Shown in pieces: positions 55,201 to 64,000 of a stretch of DNA of 64,000 bases. Numbering within the stretch: the first letter of the stretch is position 1; every line of letters starts with the position of its first letter. Source of the stretch: Strigops habroptila (taxonomy: Eukaryota > Chordata > Aves > Psittaciformes > Psittacidae). The stretch lies in NCBI RefSeq assembly GCF_004027225.2, contig NC_044284.2, forward strand, positions 13,868,501-13,932,500. The letters are read 5' to 3'. The notes under the pieces are model-generated. The model was given only the letters and a program-made list of their open reading frames with translations. It was not told the DNA's origin and searched no databases. A program made the translations under genes and the position numbers.

Positions 55201-58200
55201 GTGAAATTAAAATAGAACCGAAGATAACTGCTAGAAAAATGATTTTAACATCACCTTCTGTTACTTTAACAAATTAGTTTGCTTCACTACTTAGAACACT
55301 GCTATGACAAAAAAGTGTTTTTATATTGAGAATACAAGCAGAACAACTGAGTCAATTTCATCCTGAGTATATATTATACCCCTCATTCCTCAAAGAATTT
55401 ACTATTAAAACAGATACAAATACAACTAAAATACATTACAAATGCTTGTTGTAAGCCATATTCTACATAATCAAAACAGAAGTGAAATTAACAGAAATAC
55501 GCACAAGAGGTATGAACACAAACTTCTCACTCATACATTTTATAGATTACAGAACTCATTCATTAGCCTCTCCTGTAAAGCTCTCCCAGTAATTTCTGCA
55601 TAAATAATGTTTGAATAAACATAAGCAAGATAGCAATTTACTCAGAAGACAACACCTTGTCTCATTGCCTCTTCCACCCATTTGTAAATTGTTACCTGGA
55701 ACAGATGAATGAGGCTGCTGGGGTGTATGCAGTTGGTGAGATGGTGTATAAGTTGGACTTTCCAACCTATAAAGCAAGAGACATTAACTTAGAAGTAATA
55801 CATCAAAAGCCACACTACAAAAGGACAACCAGACTTCATGTCCTGGACCAACACAAAGCCAGATATATTTTTTGTGACAGAGAAGAAAGTGAGGTGTAGT
55901 TCTCTCCTTGAAATATTAATTTATTCACTAAAAAGAAAACACTGTAATTACCTTTAACTGGACCTACTGCAGATAGATCAAACAGTCAAAAAAGTGTTTC
56001 TCCTACACAAGCAGCCACAGAGTGGCATTAGTTTTGTTAACATTTTGTCTCCCCATTTATTTCATGTGAACTGTCATTATTAGAAGATTCTCTTTTTCAG
56101 GTTTCATTTTAGCAAAAACCCCAAACATGATAAAAATGAGCCAGTTCCTGCTGGCCTCAGAACTGAGTATCAGATGCAGCTAGTATCACATACTTTTCAT
56201 GCATCTCCCTTTTCACTTGCTTAGTGTGAAAATCCTACTTAGTGTCTGGACTGCAATATGCAGTAGAAATGGATAAAAGAGATTTTGTGACAGACATGAC
56301 TTTATAAATACAAACAATATATTCATTACTAAACCAGTAATTACAAAGATTTCCTCTGTTTCTACCTACAACAGATACCTTTTTTTTTGCTTCATAGAGG
56401 AGGTCTGTAATAGACTGTGTTAATCCTGAATAGGATTAACATGATTTCATGTTTTGATGAAGGTGCTTCTTCAAGAACAAAGACACATGCATAAAGATGC
56501 ATGCATTTGTATGTAAAACACTTTTAAAGAAGCCAGACTTCACAAACACACTGGATTAAATTCTTTCATGTTTTCAATTTTGTTCACCGAGTTGAAGAGC
56601 ACACTCCCAAACTCCATTTTTTTTTAATCTGTAATTTTCAAACTATTTGTTTAGTGCTTTTATAGTTTATATACAGTGTGCTGTAGGAATGTTTCTAAAG
56701 AATATCTGTAGGAAGGATATTCACATCAATTTAACAAAAATAGTGTTGTTTGACAATCTACAAAAGCACCTTTTGGAAGTATATGTTAAATTACTCAAAA
56801 CAGGTTCTCATAAACTCCTGATTTTTTTTGTGTTAATAAGACTACACACTAGCTACATGACATATCTTTTAAATAGCATTTGAGATTTCTGTGGAGGTTT
56901 AAAAATCACAGATATATCTCTAAGTTATCTTTAAAGAAAAGCATGCTTGCAAAATTTCATCCGGCAGCCTTTGAAAATTTGCTACCACAAAGAAAATCTA
57001 TATACTTCATTTTCTCTCAAGAAAAGACTGATTTTGGCACCATGACTGTGGTTCCATGGCAACCTCAGACATTGTAACTGCTCGCCGCCACGGCCCCACT
57101 CCCTCCTCTGCGCTGGATCTGGCTCTCCACCCAATCCTCTGAGTCATTTGAACAAGCTAAGCCAGCAGAAAACCACTCACTTTTTCCAGCAAGGTTAGTT
57201 TTTTTCTTTGTGCACTGAAATGACAGTGTCAGACACTAAGAGGGGCAGGAATGCGCAACTGGGACAATGAGGAAAGCCAGGACCATGACATCCTGTAGGG
57301 AACCTGCAGCCTGCGTGTTAGATTCCTACCATCTGAGATAACTTTTTAGGCCCCTCCTTTGTCCTACAACGCAGTGAAGTATCATCAAGTTGGGTGAAGT
57401 ACATTGGTTTATGAGGAAAGATACAGCTCTTTATACTATTGTAGGTTGTTCTCATAATACTCCAACACAAAAGCATATCCATCACTGATAGAGACACTAA
57501 AACAGTGCTGTGATAAGCTAGTACAATATGCAAAACACCACCCATAAAGGGTTCACAATGATTTTTACTGTATCTCAGGAAACATGAGCAATATTACAAA
57601 AGAGGTTGGTGGCAACTTACACAGTTCATAGTTAAAATTGGAACGGTAATGGCACTAAGGGTATTGTAAGTGTTTATGAGCTGAATTCAGATGCTTATTG
57701 TAAAACTTCCAATCAGTCCTTTTCAGTTTAGAGGCCAAAAACCATCTGCACAGACAAAATTTACACATTTAGAGAAAAGGTAGATTTATTTGGATGAAGA
57801 AGGTATGTTACTGGCAGAATTTGTAAGAGCAAGGATAAATGCATGGTTAAGGGCTTCAGCTGTGGGGATTTTTTTATGGTCAAGGCTACAGACAGACTTC
57901 TCTTGTGGTGTTGTACAGTATTCATTGACTAACTTCATTTACATTTAAAGAAAATCTTCTCCACAGTGATCACTACAGCACAAGAATAAGTATGGCACAA
58001 AACTTTTCAGTTTATTCTGGTTTAAAGTGTAACTGACATACGATTTACTGTCTTCATAGAACTTCTAAAAGATAAGCACTCAAGTTTTGTTCATGAAGGG
58101 CTCTAAAATGAGGACATCAGGTTGGAAGCTACATACAGTGATTTTTTCTGCAAACCTTTCTTTGTTCTGTATGACAGTGATAGCTACAAGCCCTTTGTTG

Positions 58201-60621
58201 GACTGCTTGCAGTGGCTTTGCAATGTGCAAACTGCCTTGGGAACTCCTGTTGCAAAAGATAGAGCCAAAACTGTTTCTTGTTCTCCTGGCTTTCAAGCTC
58301 AGTTTATACTTCAAAGGCTTTTTTTTACCCTGCCAAACAAAGATTAGAAAGAAGGCTTAACATGCAATTTCTGCTCCTTATCATAGGATTGTTTAGGTTG
58401 GAAAAGACCTTTAAGATCGAGTCCAACCGTCAACCTAGTGCTGCCAAGTCCACCACTACACCTAAGCACTGCATCTATACATCTTTTAAATACCTCTAGG
58501 GATGGTGACTCCACCACTTCCCTGGGCAGCCTGTCCCAGTGCTTGACAGCCTTTTGGGTGAAGAAATTTCCCCTAATATCCAATCTAAACCTCTCCTGGA
58601 GCACTTTGAGGCCATTTCCTCTTGTCCTATAGCTTGATACGTGGGAATGAGACCGACTCCCACCTCACTACAACCTCCTTTCAGGTAGTTGCAGAGAGCC
58701 GTAAGGTCTCCTCTGAGAAATGAATCAAAAGTATGATCAGCTAGAGAAGACAAGAAAACCAGGAAGTTTTTATGTTGCTTCCAAATCTGTAACAGTAAGA
58801 CTAAAAATAGTATTTCACATGTATTTATAAAAAATACATATAATGCAAAACATTTAATAAAGCAGTTAGCTTTCCATTTGTGATGCTCACAAGACGTGGG
58901 AAGTTCATCATAGCATAATTGTCTATTTTTTGCCTATTTCACCTACATGGCACTTAAGTAACATAATCAGACCAAACTAAACCCATCACTCACTGGTTTT
59001 CTTGCCATTATCTCAGTTTACTTTCTCCACTTTTGGAAAACTTGCTGTGAATTGCAGAAAAATAGTTCTTTCAGAGCAGACTTGGTCAGCAGCCCCACAT
59101 GAAACTGAAGAGAAGGAGGCCATGTGACATGTGCTGAATGGTAAGGGTTGTTTTGGAAAGTGGTAAGACAACAGCACGCTGTCCAAGTAGCAAACATGAA
59201 CTGTACAAACATGAACACGTAGCCTGCCATGCAACAGTGGGAAACAGCTCAACTACAGCATCTTCGACATAATTCTACAGATTATGCTCAGGGGTAGTTC
59301 AACCCCTGAGCAGTGCAAAAAGGCAGCAAAAATAAATAAAAAACTGTGTTTGATTCTGAAGAGAAAAGATTGTGAAACGGTACTAGTGATTCTCTGACAT
59401 TACCTGCCTACGAAGTCAGAACGGGATGGGCCATCCACATAGTTTCTTCTGTTAGCATTCAAGCTGTGAGCAGAAGCTGCATCTTTTGCAGGTTCAGCTG
59501 CCAGGAAGAACAAAGCTCAAGTTATTATAGTTCAGTATTCAGTTAAAATACACAGAAAACCTGTCTGAAATAATGTGAAGTAATGATTTCCAAAGATTTA
59601 AGATTTTTCATTGGTTCTATTATTTAGATTAAAAACCAGTCACTTCCTTTCAGCTCTACTTCCTCCCAAGTTCCATATTGGCACTATTTAAGAGAATGGA
59701 GAATAACAAAAATGACTAGAAAAGGCGAGGGAAGACAGATAAAAAAACCCCAAAAAAGAGCCACAAAACTAAAAACAAGCAAAAAAAAAAAAAAAAAAAA
59801 AAAATGCTGCTTCTGGAAGAAATTTTTCTGATAAATTTTTTTCCCCAAAACTCTTAGATTGATTTTTCAGCTAGAAAACAGTATTTTGGTCATATCCTAA
59901 CTTAGTTAGTAATACCTAAAAGATTTAAATCAGATCTGTATGTGCTATAAAGCATATAAATTAAAAAGGTATAGAAGTCACATAATGAAAATCTCTTCCT
60001 GGCTCTTGGAGACACAGTCCCAGCCCTACAGTCCAGACTCTGCACTCATTAGCAGATGTGAAGATCTACCTGAGAGATGGATTTTTAAATTTGAGAATTT
60101 ACTCAGGAGACTGTGCCTTTGTACCCATGCACAAAATGCAGTTTTATAATTAACTATCTGTCCAGTTTCCCCAGATTTACATTCCTTTCTCTTGGTATCT
60201 TTTCCTTGGCAATAAATTCTGTTCTTGGCTCCTTATTATGTTTGTAAACCCTGCATAAGCATAAATGGATTCCAGGCTTGTTTAGGTCAGGAAGATTTGC
60301 AAATGATTATACCACAACAACTTATATGAGTTTTTGGTAATAGACAACAAAATCTAATTATGATTTATGAGATGAGATGAAGATTAACACAAAGAAAGAA
60401 TACTTTGCTCCTTCTTTAAGGGGGTTGTACGTTGCCAAATCCTGTTAACTAAAATATTTGTGAATACAATGGCAATCTGTTCACATATATATAAAACCCA
60501 TGGATGTTAAAACCAATCCTTAATTACCTTGAGGATGCACAACAACACGAGGCTGTACGAATGACGGCTTCACCACTTCAAACCACCAGAACAATTCTGC
60601 CATGAACACCATGTAGTTGCT
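42993..60621 (-). CDS. CAMSAP2: CAMSAP2, calmodulin-regulated spectrin-associated protein 2 (last eleven coding exons, partial)
   Basis: CAMSAP2 binds and stabilises non-centrosomal microtubule minus ends in neurons, epithelia and cilia. Eleven in-phase exons total 3,513 nt, 1,170 residues plus stop, about four fifths of the roughly 1,490-residue vertebrate protein. The visible part starts at the end of the calponin-homology domain ([20 protein letters not shown]), then a Ser/Pro-rich region, a 737-residue exon with two coiled coils ([33 protein letters not shown]), a long charged helix ([14 protein letters not shown]...[16 protein letters not shown]) and the carboxy-terminal CKK domain that recognises the minus end (about residues 1,031-1,165 of the visible part). 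Roughly 320 amino-terminal residues lie beyond 64,000. WDR47, encoding a reported partner, is the next gene downstream. Paralogues CAMSAP1 and CAMSAP3 fit less well; the exon sequences follow CAMSAP2 closely. Confidence 0.97.
44794..44912 (-). CDS. CAMSAP2: CAMSAP2 exon: first part of CKK domain
   Basis: 119 nt, acceptor TTCCTCCATAG, donor GAG|GTAAGG. It encodes [20 protein letters not shown] then [20 protein letters not shown], the start of the microtubule-binding CKK fold. Confidence 0.97.
46640..46755 (-). CDS. CAMSAP2: CAMSAP2 exon ([13 protein letters not shown]...)
   Basis: 116 nt, acceptor TTAATATTTAG, donor CAG|GTCAGG. It encodes [20 protein letters not shown] then [18 protein letters not shown], a Ser-rich linker immediately before the CKK domain. 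Confidence 0.95.
48766..48838 (-). CDS. CAMSAP2: CAMSAP2 exon ([11 protein letters not shown]...)
   Basis: 73 nt, acceptor TTTTTTCAG, donor AAG|GTAAAG. It encodes [20 protein letters not shown] then RTP, a Ser-rich linker nearly identical to human CAMSAP2. Confidence 0.94.
49892..50112 (-). CDS. CAMSAP2: CAMSAP2 exon: end of charged coiled coil and basic linker
   Basis: 221 nt, acceptor TTTGTTTTAG, donor CAG|GTAACA. It encodes [18 protein letters not shown], then [19 protein letters not shown] and a Lys/Arg/Pro-rich stretch ending [11 protein letters not shown], which lies between the last coiled coil and the CKK domain. Confidence 0.95.
50663..50799 (-). CDS. CAMSAP2: CAMSAP2 exon: start of charged coiled coil
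   Basis: 137 nt, acceptor TTGCTGCTAG, donor AAG|GTAAAA. It encodes [20 protein letters not shown], then basic and acidic heptads (RRERE...[14 protein letters not shown]). Phase 0 at its start joins the giant exon. Confidence 0.94.
51919..54130 (-). CDS. CAMSAP2: CAMSAP2 giant central exon (737 residues)
   Basis: 2,212 nt, acceptor TCTCTACTAG, donor AAG|GTAAGA. It begins [17 protein letters not shown] and ends [12 protein letters not shown]. It is mostly disordered and Ser/Thr/Glu-rich, with a conserved block [19 protein letters not shown], the segment [20 protein letters not shown], two coiled coils and the motif [10 protein letters not shown]. Mammalian CAMSAP2 has the same large exon. It is uninterrupted, arguing for a functional gene. 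Confidence 0.98.
54745..54899 (+). mobile_element. CR1 LINE 3' fragment with ATTCTATG end
   Basis: It runs from CCCCATCCCTGGCAGTGTTC through GGCCAGGTTGGACGG to TACTATGATTCTATGATCT, the diagnostic CR1 3' terminus with its 8-bp unit. 5'-truncated, in a CAMSAP2 intron in antisense to the gene. Confidence 0.92.
55127..55196 (-). CDS. CAMSAP2: CAMSAP2 exon ([11 protein letters not shown]...)
   Basis: 70 nt, acceptor AATTTCACTTAG, donor AAG|GTAAGT. It encodes [20 protein letters not shown] then KEKR, a conserved basic and Ser-rich motif that fits known CAMSAP2 sequence. No long open frame marks it. Confidence 0.9.
55696..55766 (-). CDS. CAMSAP2: CAMSAP2 exon ([10 protein letters not shown]...)
   Basis: 71 nt, acceptor GCTTTATAG, donor CAG|GTAACA. 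It encodes [20 protein letters not shown] then SVP, a Pro/His/Gln-rich linker. Its length is not a multiple of three, so it cannot be skipped alone without a frameshift, but skipping it with the next 70-nt exon would keep the frame. Confidence 0.88.
57040..57160. promoter_or_regulatory. Candidate intronic enhancer or internal promoter in CAMSAP2
   Basis: In order: an imperfect X-box (57,050-57,063, with the right half ATGGCAAC intact), a CpG-rich patch (57,081-57,095), a CCAAT box (57,131-57,135) and a perfect TGAGTCAT AP-1 site (57,140-57,147). The flanks are AT-rich and lack such motifs. Clustering suggests regulatory function; there is no direct evidence. Confidence 0.35.
58381..58718 (-). 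mobile_element. CR1 LINE 3' fragment retaining the ORF2 carboxy end
   Basis: The reverse strand encodes a recognisable CR1 ORF2 tail ([31 protein letters not shown]) followed by the 3' UTR ending TCCTATGA. It is truncated at its 5' end and lies in a CAMSAP2 intron in the same sense as the gene. No intact enzyme is encoded. Confidence 0.93.
59404..59497 (-). CDS. CAMSAP2: CAMSAP2 exon (AEPAKDAAS...SDFVGR)
   Basis: 94 nt, acceptor TTCCTGGCAG, donor CAG|GTAATG. It encodes [20 protein letters not shown] then [10 protein letters not shown], a polar linker after the CH domain. Phases join both neighbours. Confidence 0.88.
59780..59803. repeat. Poly-A run
   Basis: About 24 uninterrupted A bases in a CAMSAP2 intron; no SINE or retrocopy is visible upstream of it. 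Confidence 0.9.
60528..60621 (-). CDS. CAMSAP2: CAMSAP2 exon: end of calponin-homology domain
   Basis: 94 nt, acceptor AATTGGTAG, donor AAG|GTAATT. It encodes [20 protein letters not shown] then [11 protein letters not shown], an unmistakable CAMSAP signature. It is the most amino-terminal exon in the window. The acceptor is weak in pyrimidines but is fixed by homology and phase. Confidence 0.95.
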
Positions 60622-63600
60622 CTACCAATTAAAAAAAGAGAGAGAGAAATTTATGTTAAAACACAAGCCTGCAAATAAATAGACTAAGCAGCATTCTGGA
60701 TATGCCTCTGCATTTCATCCAGGTTACAATCTCTTCTCTACTGATTTCTTAGAAAATGAGATCAGTAAAACTGATCTGTAGCACCAATTATCTAATACAC
60801 AGAACTTGAGCAGATTTTAACTGTTTGGGTTGAAGTGTTTCATAATAAGCATATGCTCAGGCCTGATGTCTTGCAGAGCAGAGAGTACAGAATGGTTGCA
60901 AAAAGATGCCTGTGAAACAGATTATCCATTTCCATAAAAACCCAGAGTAGTAAAAAGCCCATTGTTTTTCAAGGCTAGGAATTAAATTTTTAACATTAAA
61001 AACTGTGGTAGCCCTTAGTTTTAGTATAGGAATTTTGAATCTGAATTAGGCTTTTGTGTCAAGTATGTGCTTTTTGCCACGTTTGTATAGATCTGCCTAA
61101 ATTTACAAGTCTTTAATGCAAAACAGCATTTAACACTACCAGCAGTAGCACTTGTTCAATGCAGGTCAGAACAAGGTTTTAGCTCCAAGGATTTATGCAC
61201 ACTTCAAACTTTGTTGATGTATCTCCCTACTGTATTTTCTCATTACGCAGCTATGAAACACAAATGTGGGAGCCACCAGATTTAAATTTGGGGAAAAACA
61301 GGCGAAAAGGAAGAAACAACTGGTAACATGAACTGCAAGAACAAGAAGAAGAATCAATAGAGGGGAAAACCAGGCAGAAGCAGAAGTTTCTGCTGCAAGA
61401 ATATATAATAAGGAGTGCAATAAGTCCAGCAGGGTTGTTGACTGGAGGCTGAAGAATTCAGAGGCCAAATGATCACAGTCCTAAGGTGCTGCATCCATAT
61501 GGTTCAATGCTACTTCCTACCTAGAATTATCAACTGAATAAGATCAACGATCAACCAGGCCTGAGCTGGCTCTAGCAGGTGCACAGACTTGTCAGTCTTA
61601 CAAAGTTTGAAAATGTAAACAATACAAACCTCTACTTAAGCATTAAATTGGGAAACTATAATTAAACAACTTTTTAAAAACAGTTTGTTTAAAACTCAGC
61701 GAAGAGTTTCAAATGACAGCAATGTCTCTTCTGAGTTTTGTGGCAACACAAAGAAACCAGAGCCAACTTCAAAAAAAGCAATTACCTAATTTCTTTCTTT
61801 TAAACAAAGATAAGGAAAAAATCTACTTATAAATAAAGGATACTAGTTGAGTACATGATATTAGATGGTATAGGACAGAATTCTTAAACCTTTTCACGTT
61901 AAAACCTATGGCTTGCCCTGGTCTTCTCTACTTGCTCTGGCTTCTGCCATTGCTGGACTGTTGTGGGAAACAGTATAAAGTGCCTCGTGGATGTTTGCTT
62001 TGAGCAAGGACAGCTGTAATTTTGGTTTTGGTTTTATTTTTTTTTTTAGAATGGATTTGGCTTCTACATTTTTGGTGTGACTGAAGATGATCTTCAGCAT
62101 AGACTTTGCTATTATAGATGTTAACAGAGCAATGTTTATATACATTAAACATTCTCTTAGCAGAGCACGGGATATTTTCCTAATTTCCAGCCTTTTGTTA
62201 ACAATAAGGCCTTCCTCTTGTCTCCAAGAAAACCTTGCTGCAGATTAAGAATTGGATTTGGGCTCCTTAAATAAATGCATAGAGTCTTTTAAAATCAGTT
62301 TAAACTTAAAATAATTTACTCATTCAATTTCACAGAACTCTGTAAGAAAGAGACCAACACACCAACACATTATTTCTTTTCTGAAGGATTTTAGAAGAAT
62401 GAGGGCTATTAAATATCAGCTATCAAACTGCAGAGTTGTAAGAGTGTAGCAAATGTTTCAGCTGACAGTTCTTTAACAAAAATCAGACAAATTCTGAGAA
62501 AGTAAAGCCAGTGGTACACGGTTTCTATTTTAACTTTTTCTTTGTCCAGCGAAAACTTTTTCTGGTTCATTCAGGCTGCAAAGTCTGTAAGTCTTCTGTT
62601 GTCAATTCACCAGAGAAAAATCTAAGCAGAAAGATGAAACTTTTTGTGATGCAGTAAGAAAAAGAAGAAAACTGCTTTGTATTCAGTGATGGACTCATTA
62701 ACTTTCCCTTCCATAACTACATAAACAGGCAAGATTGCTCACATTCAATATTCAACATTCAATATTGGAGCACACCTGGTATATGTCCACAAAGGATGTA
62801 CTCAAATTAAAGATTGTATCTAGACTATGTAAAACTTCCATTTCAGACTTCTTTTGAAAGCTTCACTATGTTTTCAGTCCCTGAAATGTCTAAATCCATT
62901 GTTACTGTAACTTTGTTGCCTTAAAAATGCATACTCAAATCTTGGAGTGCGAGCAAATGTACAACAAAAATTATAAACAAAATGCCATTTTATTTCAGAA
63001 ATAAACCACAGGGATTAGGGCTAAGAACATTTTTTTTTTTTAATAAAAAAAAATATTCACAACAGAAATGTTTAATAATAAATGAGATAACCTCAATTCT
63101 GCATCAGTAAATTGGAAAATTTTAAATATCTGACGCTTTTGATTCAGATTTATTTTCTGAATATTTCTAATGTAGGTAAGTCTTTACTCCAGCAAACGGT
63201 TACTCTAAACTGAAAGCTGCTCATAGTCTTTAGTACGTGGTGAAGGGATCAACCAGATGTTGCTGTAGTTATTACATACAAGCTATAAATAGACTAGGAA
63301 AAACCCCGTCTCTGCTTATACAGCACAGCATAACTGAATGAGGAAAAGTTCATAGCAAAATTTTTTCCACTGGTTCCATTAGGAAGCAGTTTACATAAAG
63401 AAAAAAATCAGATGTACTTCTCAGATGAAATATGATTTTTAATACAATTTCTAAATATTACAATTTCTACAATTTCTCTTAGCATTTCCTGCTCCCCTTT
63501 CATTCCCTTAAACTTCTAACTTGATTTTTTTGTACCACAAAAAATGAATTATAAAATGTTCTAATTGTCCCCAGCTGAAATAATATTGTATTTAATACTC

Positions 63601-64000
63601 CAATTCTTATGTTCATGTTGAAATGCTGCCTTTAATAGTGTGACTTTTCTATGAAGGAGATTCAGACACTCCTTCTGAGAGTATCTTCTAAACAGTCCCG
63701 AGCTACTGCAGGACAGCTTGTTTTTCCAAAAATCACCAAAGCAGTATTTACTAAAGTAAAAATGAAACTGTTGGTTGCATAGCAGCTTACACAACTGAGG
63801 CTACTTTAAATGGTTGATGGTGAAACATCATGATAGAAACTGCATTTTCTTGAAAGTTATTATTAGTCAGAAAGGGATGTTAATTATGGTGATCCCAGGG
63901 GAAGACTGATGATCAGTAACTTAATATTTTGGAAAAACTAATTGTGTGTCTGGAGTAGTCCTGCTATCTAGGGCTAGAAAGAATGTAGGTATCATTTCGA
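60622..64000 (-). other. CAMSAP2 intron, right edge of window
   Basis: I searched for the preceding CH-domain exon (LEDMLYAASSIK) and found none, so at least 3.4 kb of intron lies here. Only AT-rich DNA, short A/T runs and a small direct repeat (ACATTCAATATT-like, near 62,741-62,765) were seen. Confidence 0.6.

Larger units (their letters stand above)
55767..59403 (-). other. CAMSAP2 intron with CR1 fragment and regulatory-motif cluster
   Basis: A 3.6 kb intron carrying one CR1 fragment (58,381-58,718) and, at 57,030-57,180, a CpG-containing patch with transcription-factor-like motifs. No exon was recognised. Confidence 0.6.

Noticed and set aside
61193-64000. CAMSAP2 upstream CH-domain exons near the right edge
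   Set aside because: None of the frames here matches the expected CH-domain sequence; they are taken to lie beyond the window.

Overview
This window is vertebrate nuclear DNA, almost certainly from a bird. Short exons with GT/AG introns, two CpG islands, CR1 LINE 3' fragments with bird-type ends, and an ERVL-type solo LTR beginning TGTCCTGGG all fit a bird, probably neoavian. The LTR resembles families I know from songbirds, but I cannot fix the species. Everything was read by eye; exon borders come from the sequence, and homology comes from remembered human proteins.

Three protein-coding genes lie head to tail on the minus strand. CLCC1 (ER chloride-channel-like protein) occupies about 1-7,600; its first five coding exons are present and the rest runs off the left edge. 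WDR47 (nemitin) occupies about 7,985-34,850 and is complete: 14 coding exons, 2,757 nt, 918 residues, plus a non-coding first exon in a CpG island. CAMSAP2 (microtubule minus-end binding protein) occupies about 40,030 to beyond 64,000. Its last eleven coding exons are present (1,170 residues, from the end of the calponin-homology domain to the CKK domain and stop), and its amino-terminal part lies past the right edge. All exon junctions keep phase and I saw no frameshift or premature stop.

Layout: 1-7.6 kb CLCC1 exons and CpG-island promoter; 7.65-7.98 kb very short intergenic gap; 7.99-9.23 kb WDR47 3' UTR; 9.23-28.35 kb WDR47 coding exons; 28.35-34.78 kb WDR47 first intron with a solo LTR; 34.3-35.65 kb CpG-island promoter; 35.65-40.03 kb intergenic DNA with no recognised gene; 40.03-42.99 kb probable CAMSAP2 3' UTR; 42.99-60.62 kb CAMSAP2 exons; 60.62-64.0 kb CAMSAP2 intron. 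Repeats are sparse: four CR1 fragments, one solo LTR, one collapsed LTR inside an AT-rich inverted repeat, and simple repeats.

The most interesting biology is the neighbourhood. WDR47 and CAMSAP family proteins are reported to work together, protecting microtubule minus ends from katanin in neurons and building the ciliary central pair. Here their genes are adjacent and co-oriented, about 5 kb apart, whereas in human they sit on different arms of chromosome 1. The human neighbour of WDR47, TAF13, was not seen in the gap, so the gap is likely an evolutionary breakpoint. The other notable finds are a 23-bp LTR remnant with perfect target-site duplications in the spacer of an 80-bp inverted repeat, and a cluster of X-box-like, GC, CCAAT and AP-1 motifs inside a CAMSAP2 intron.
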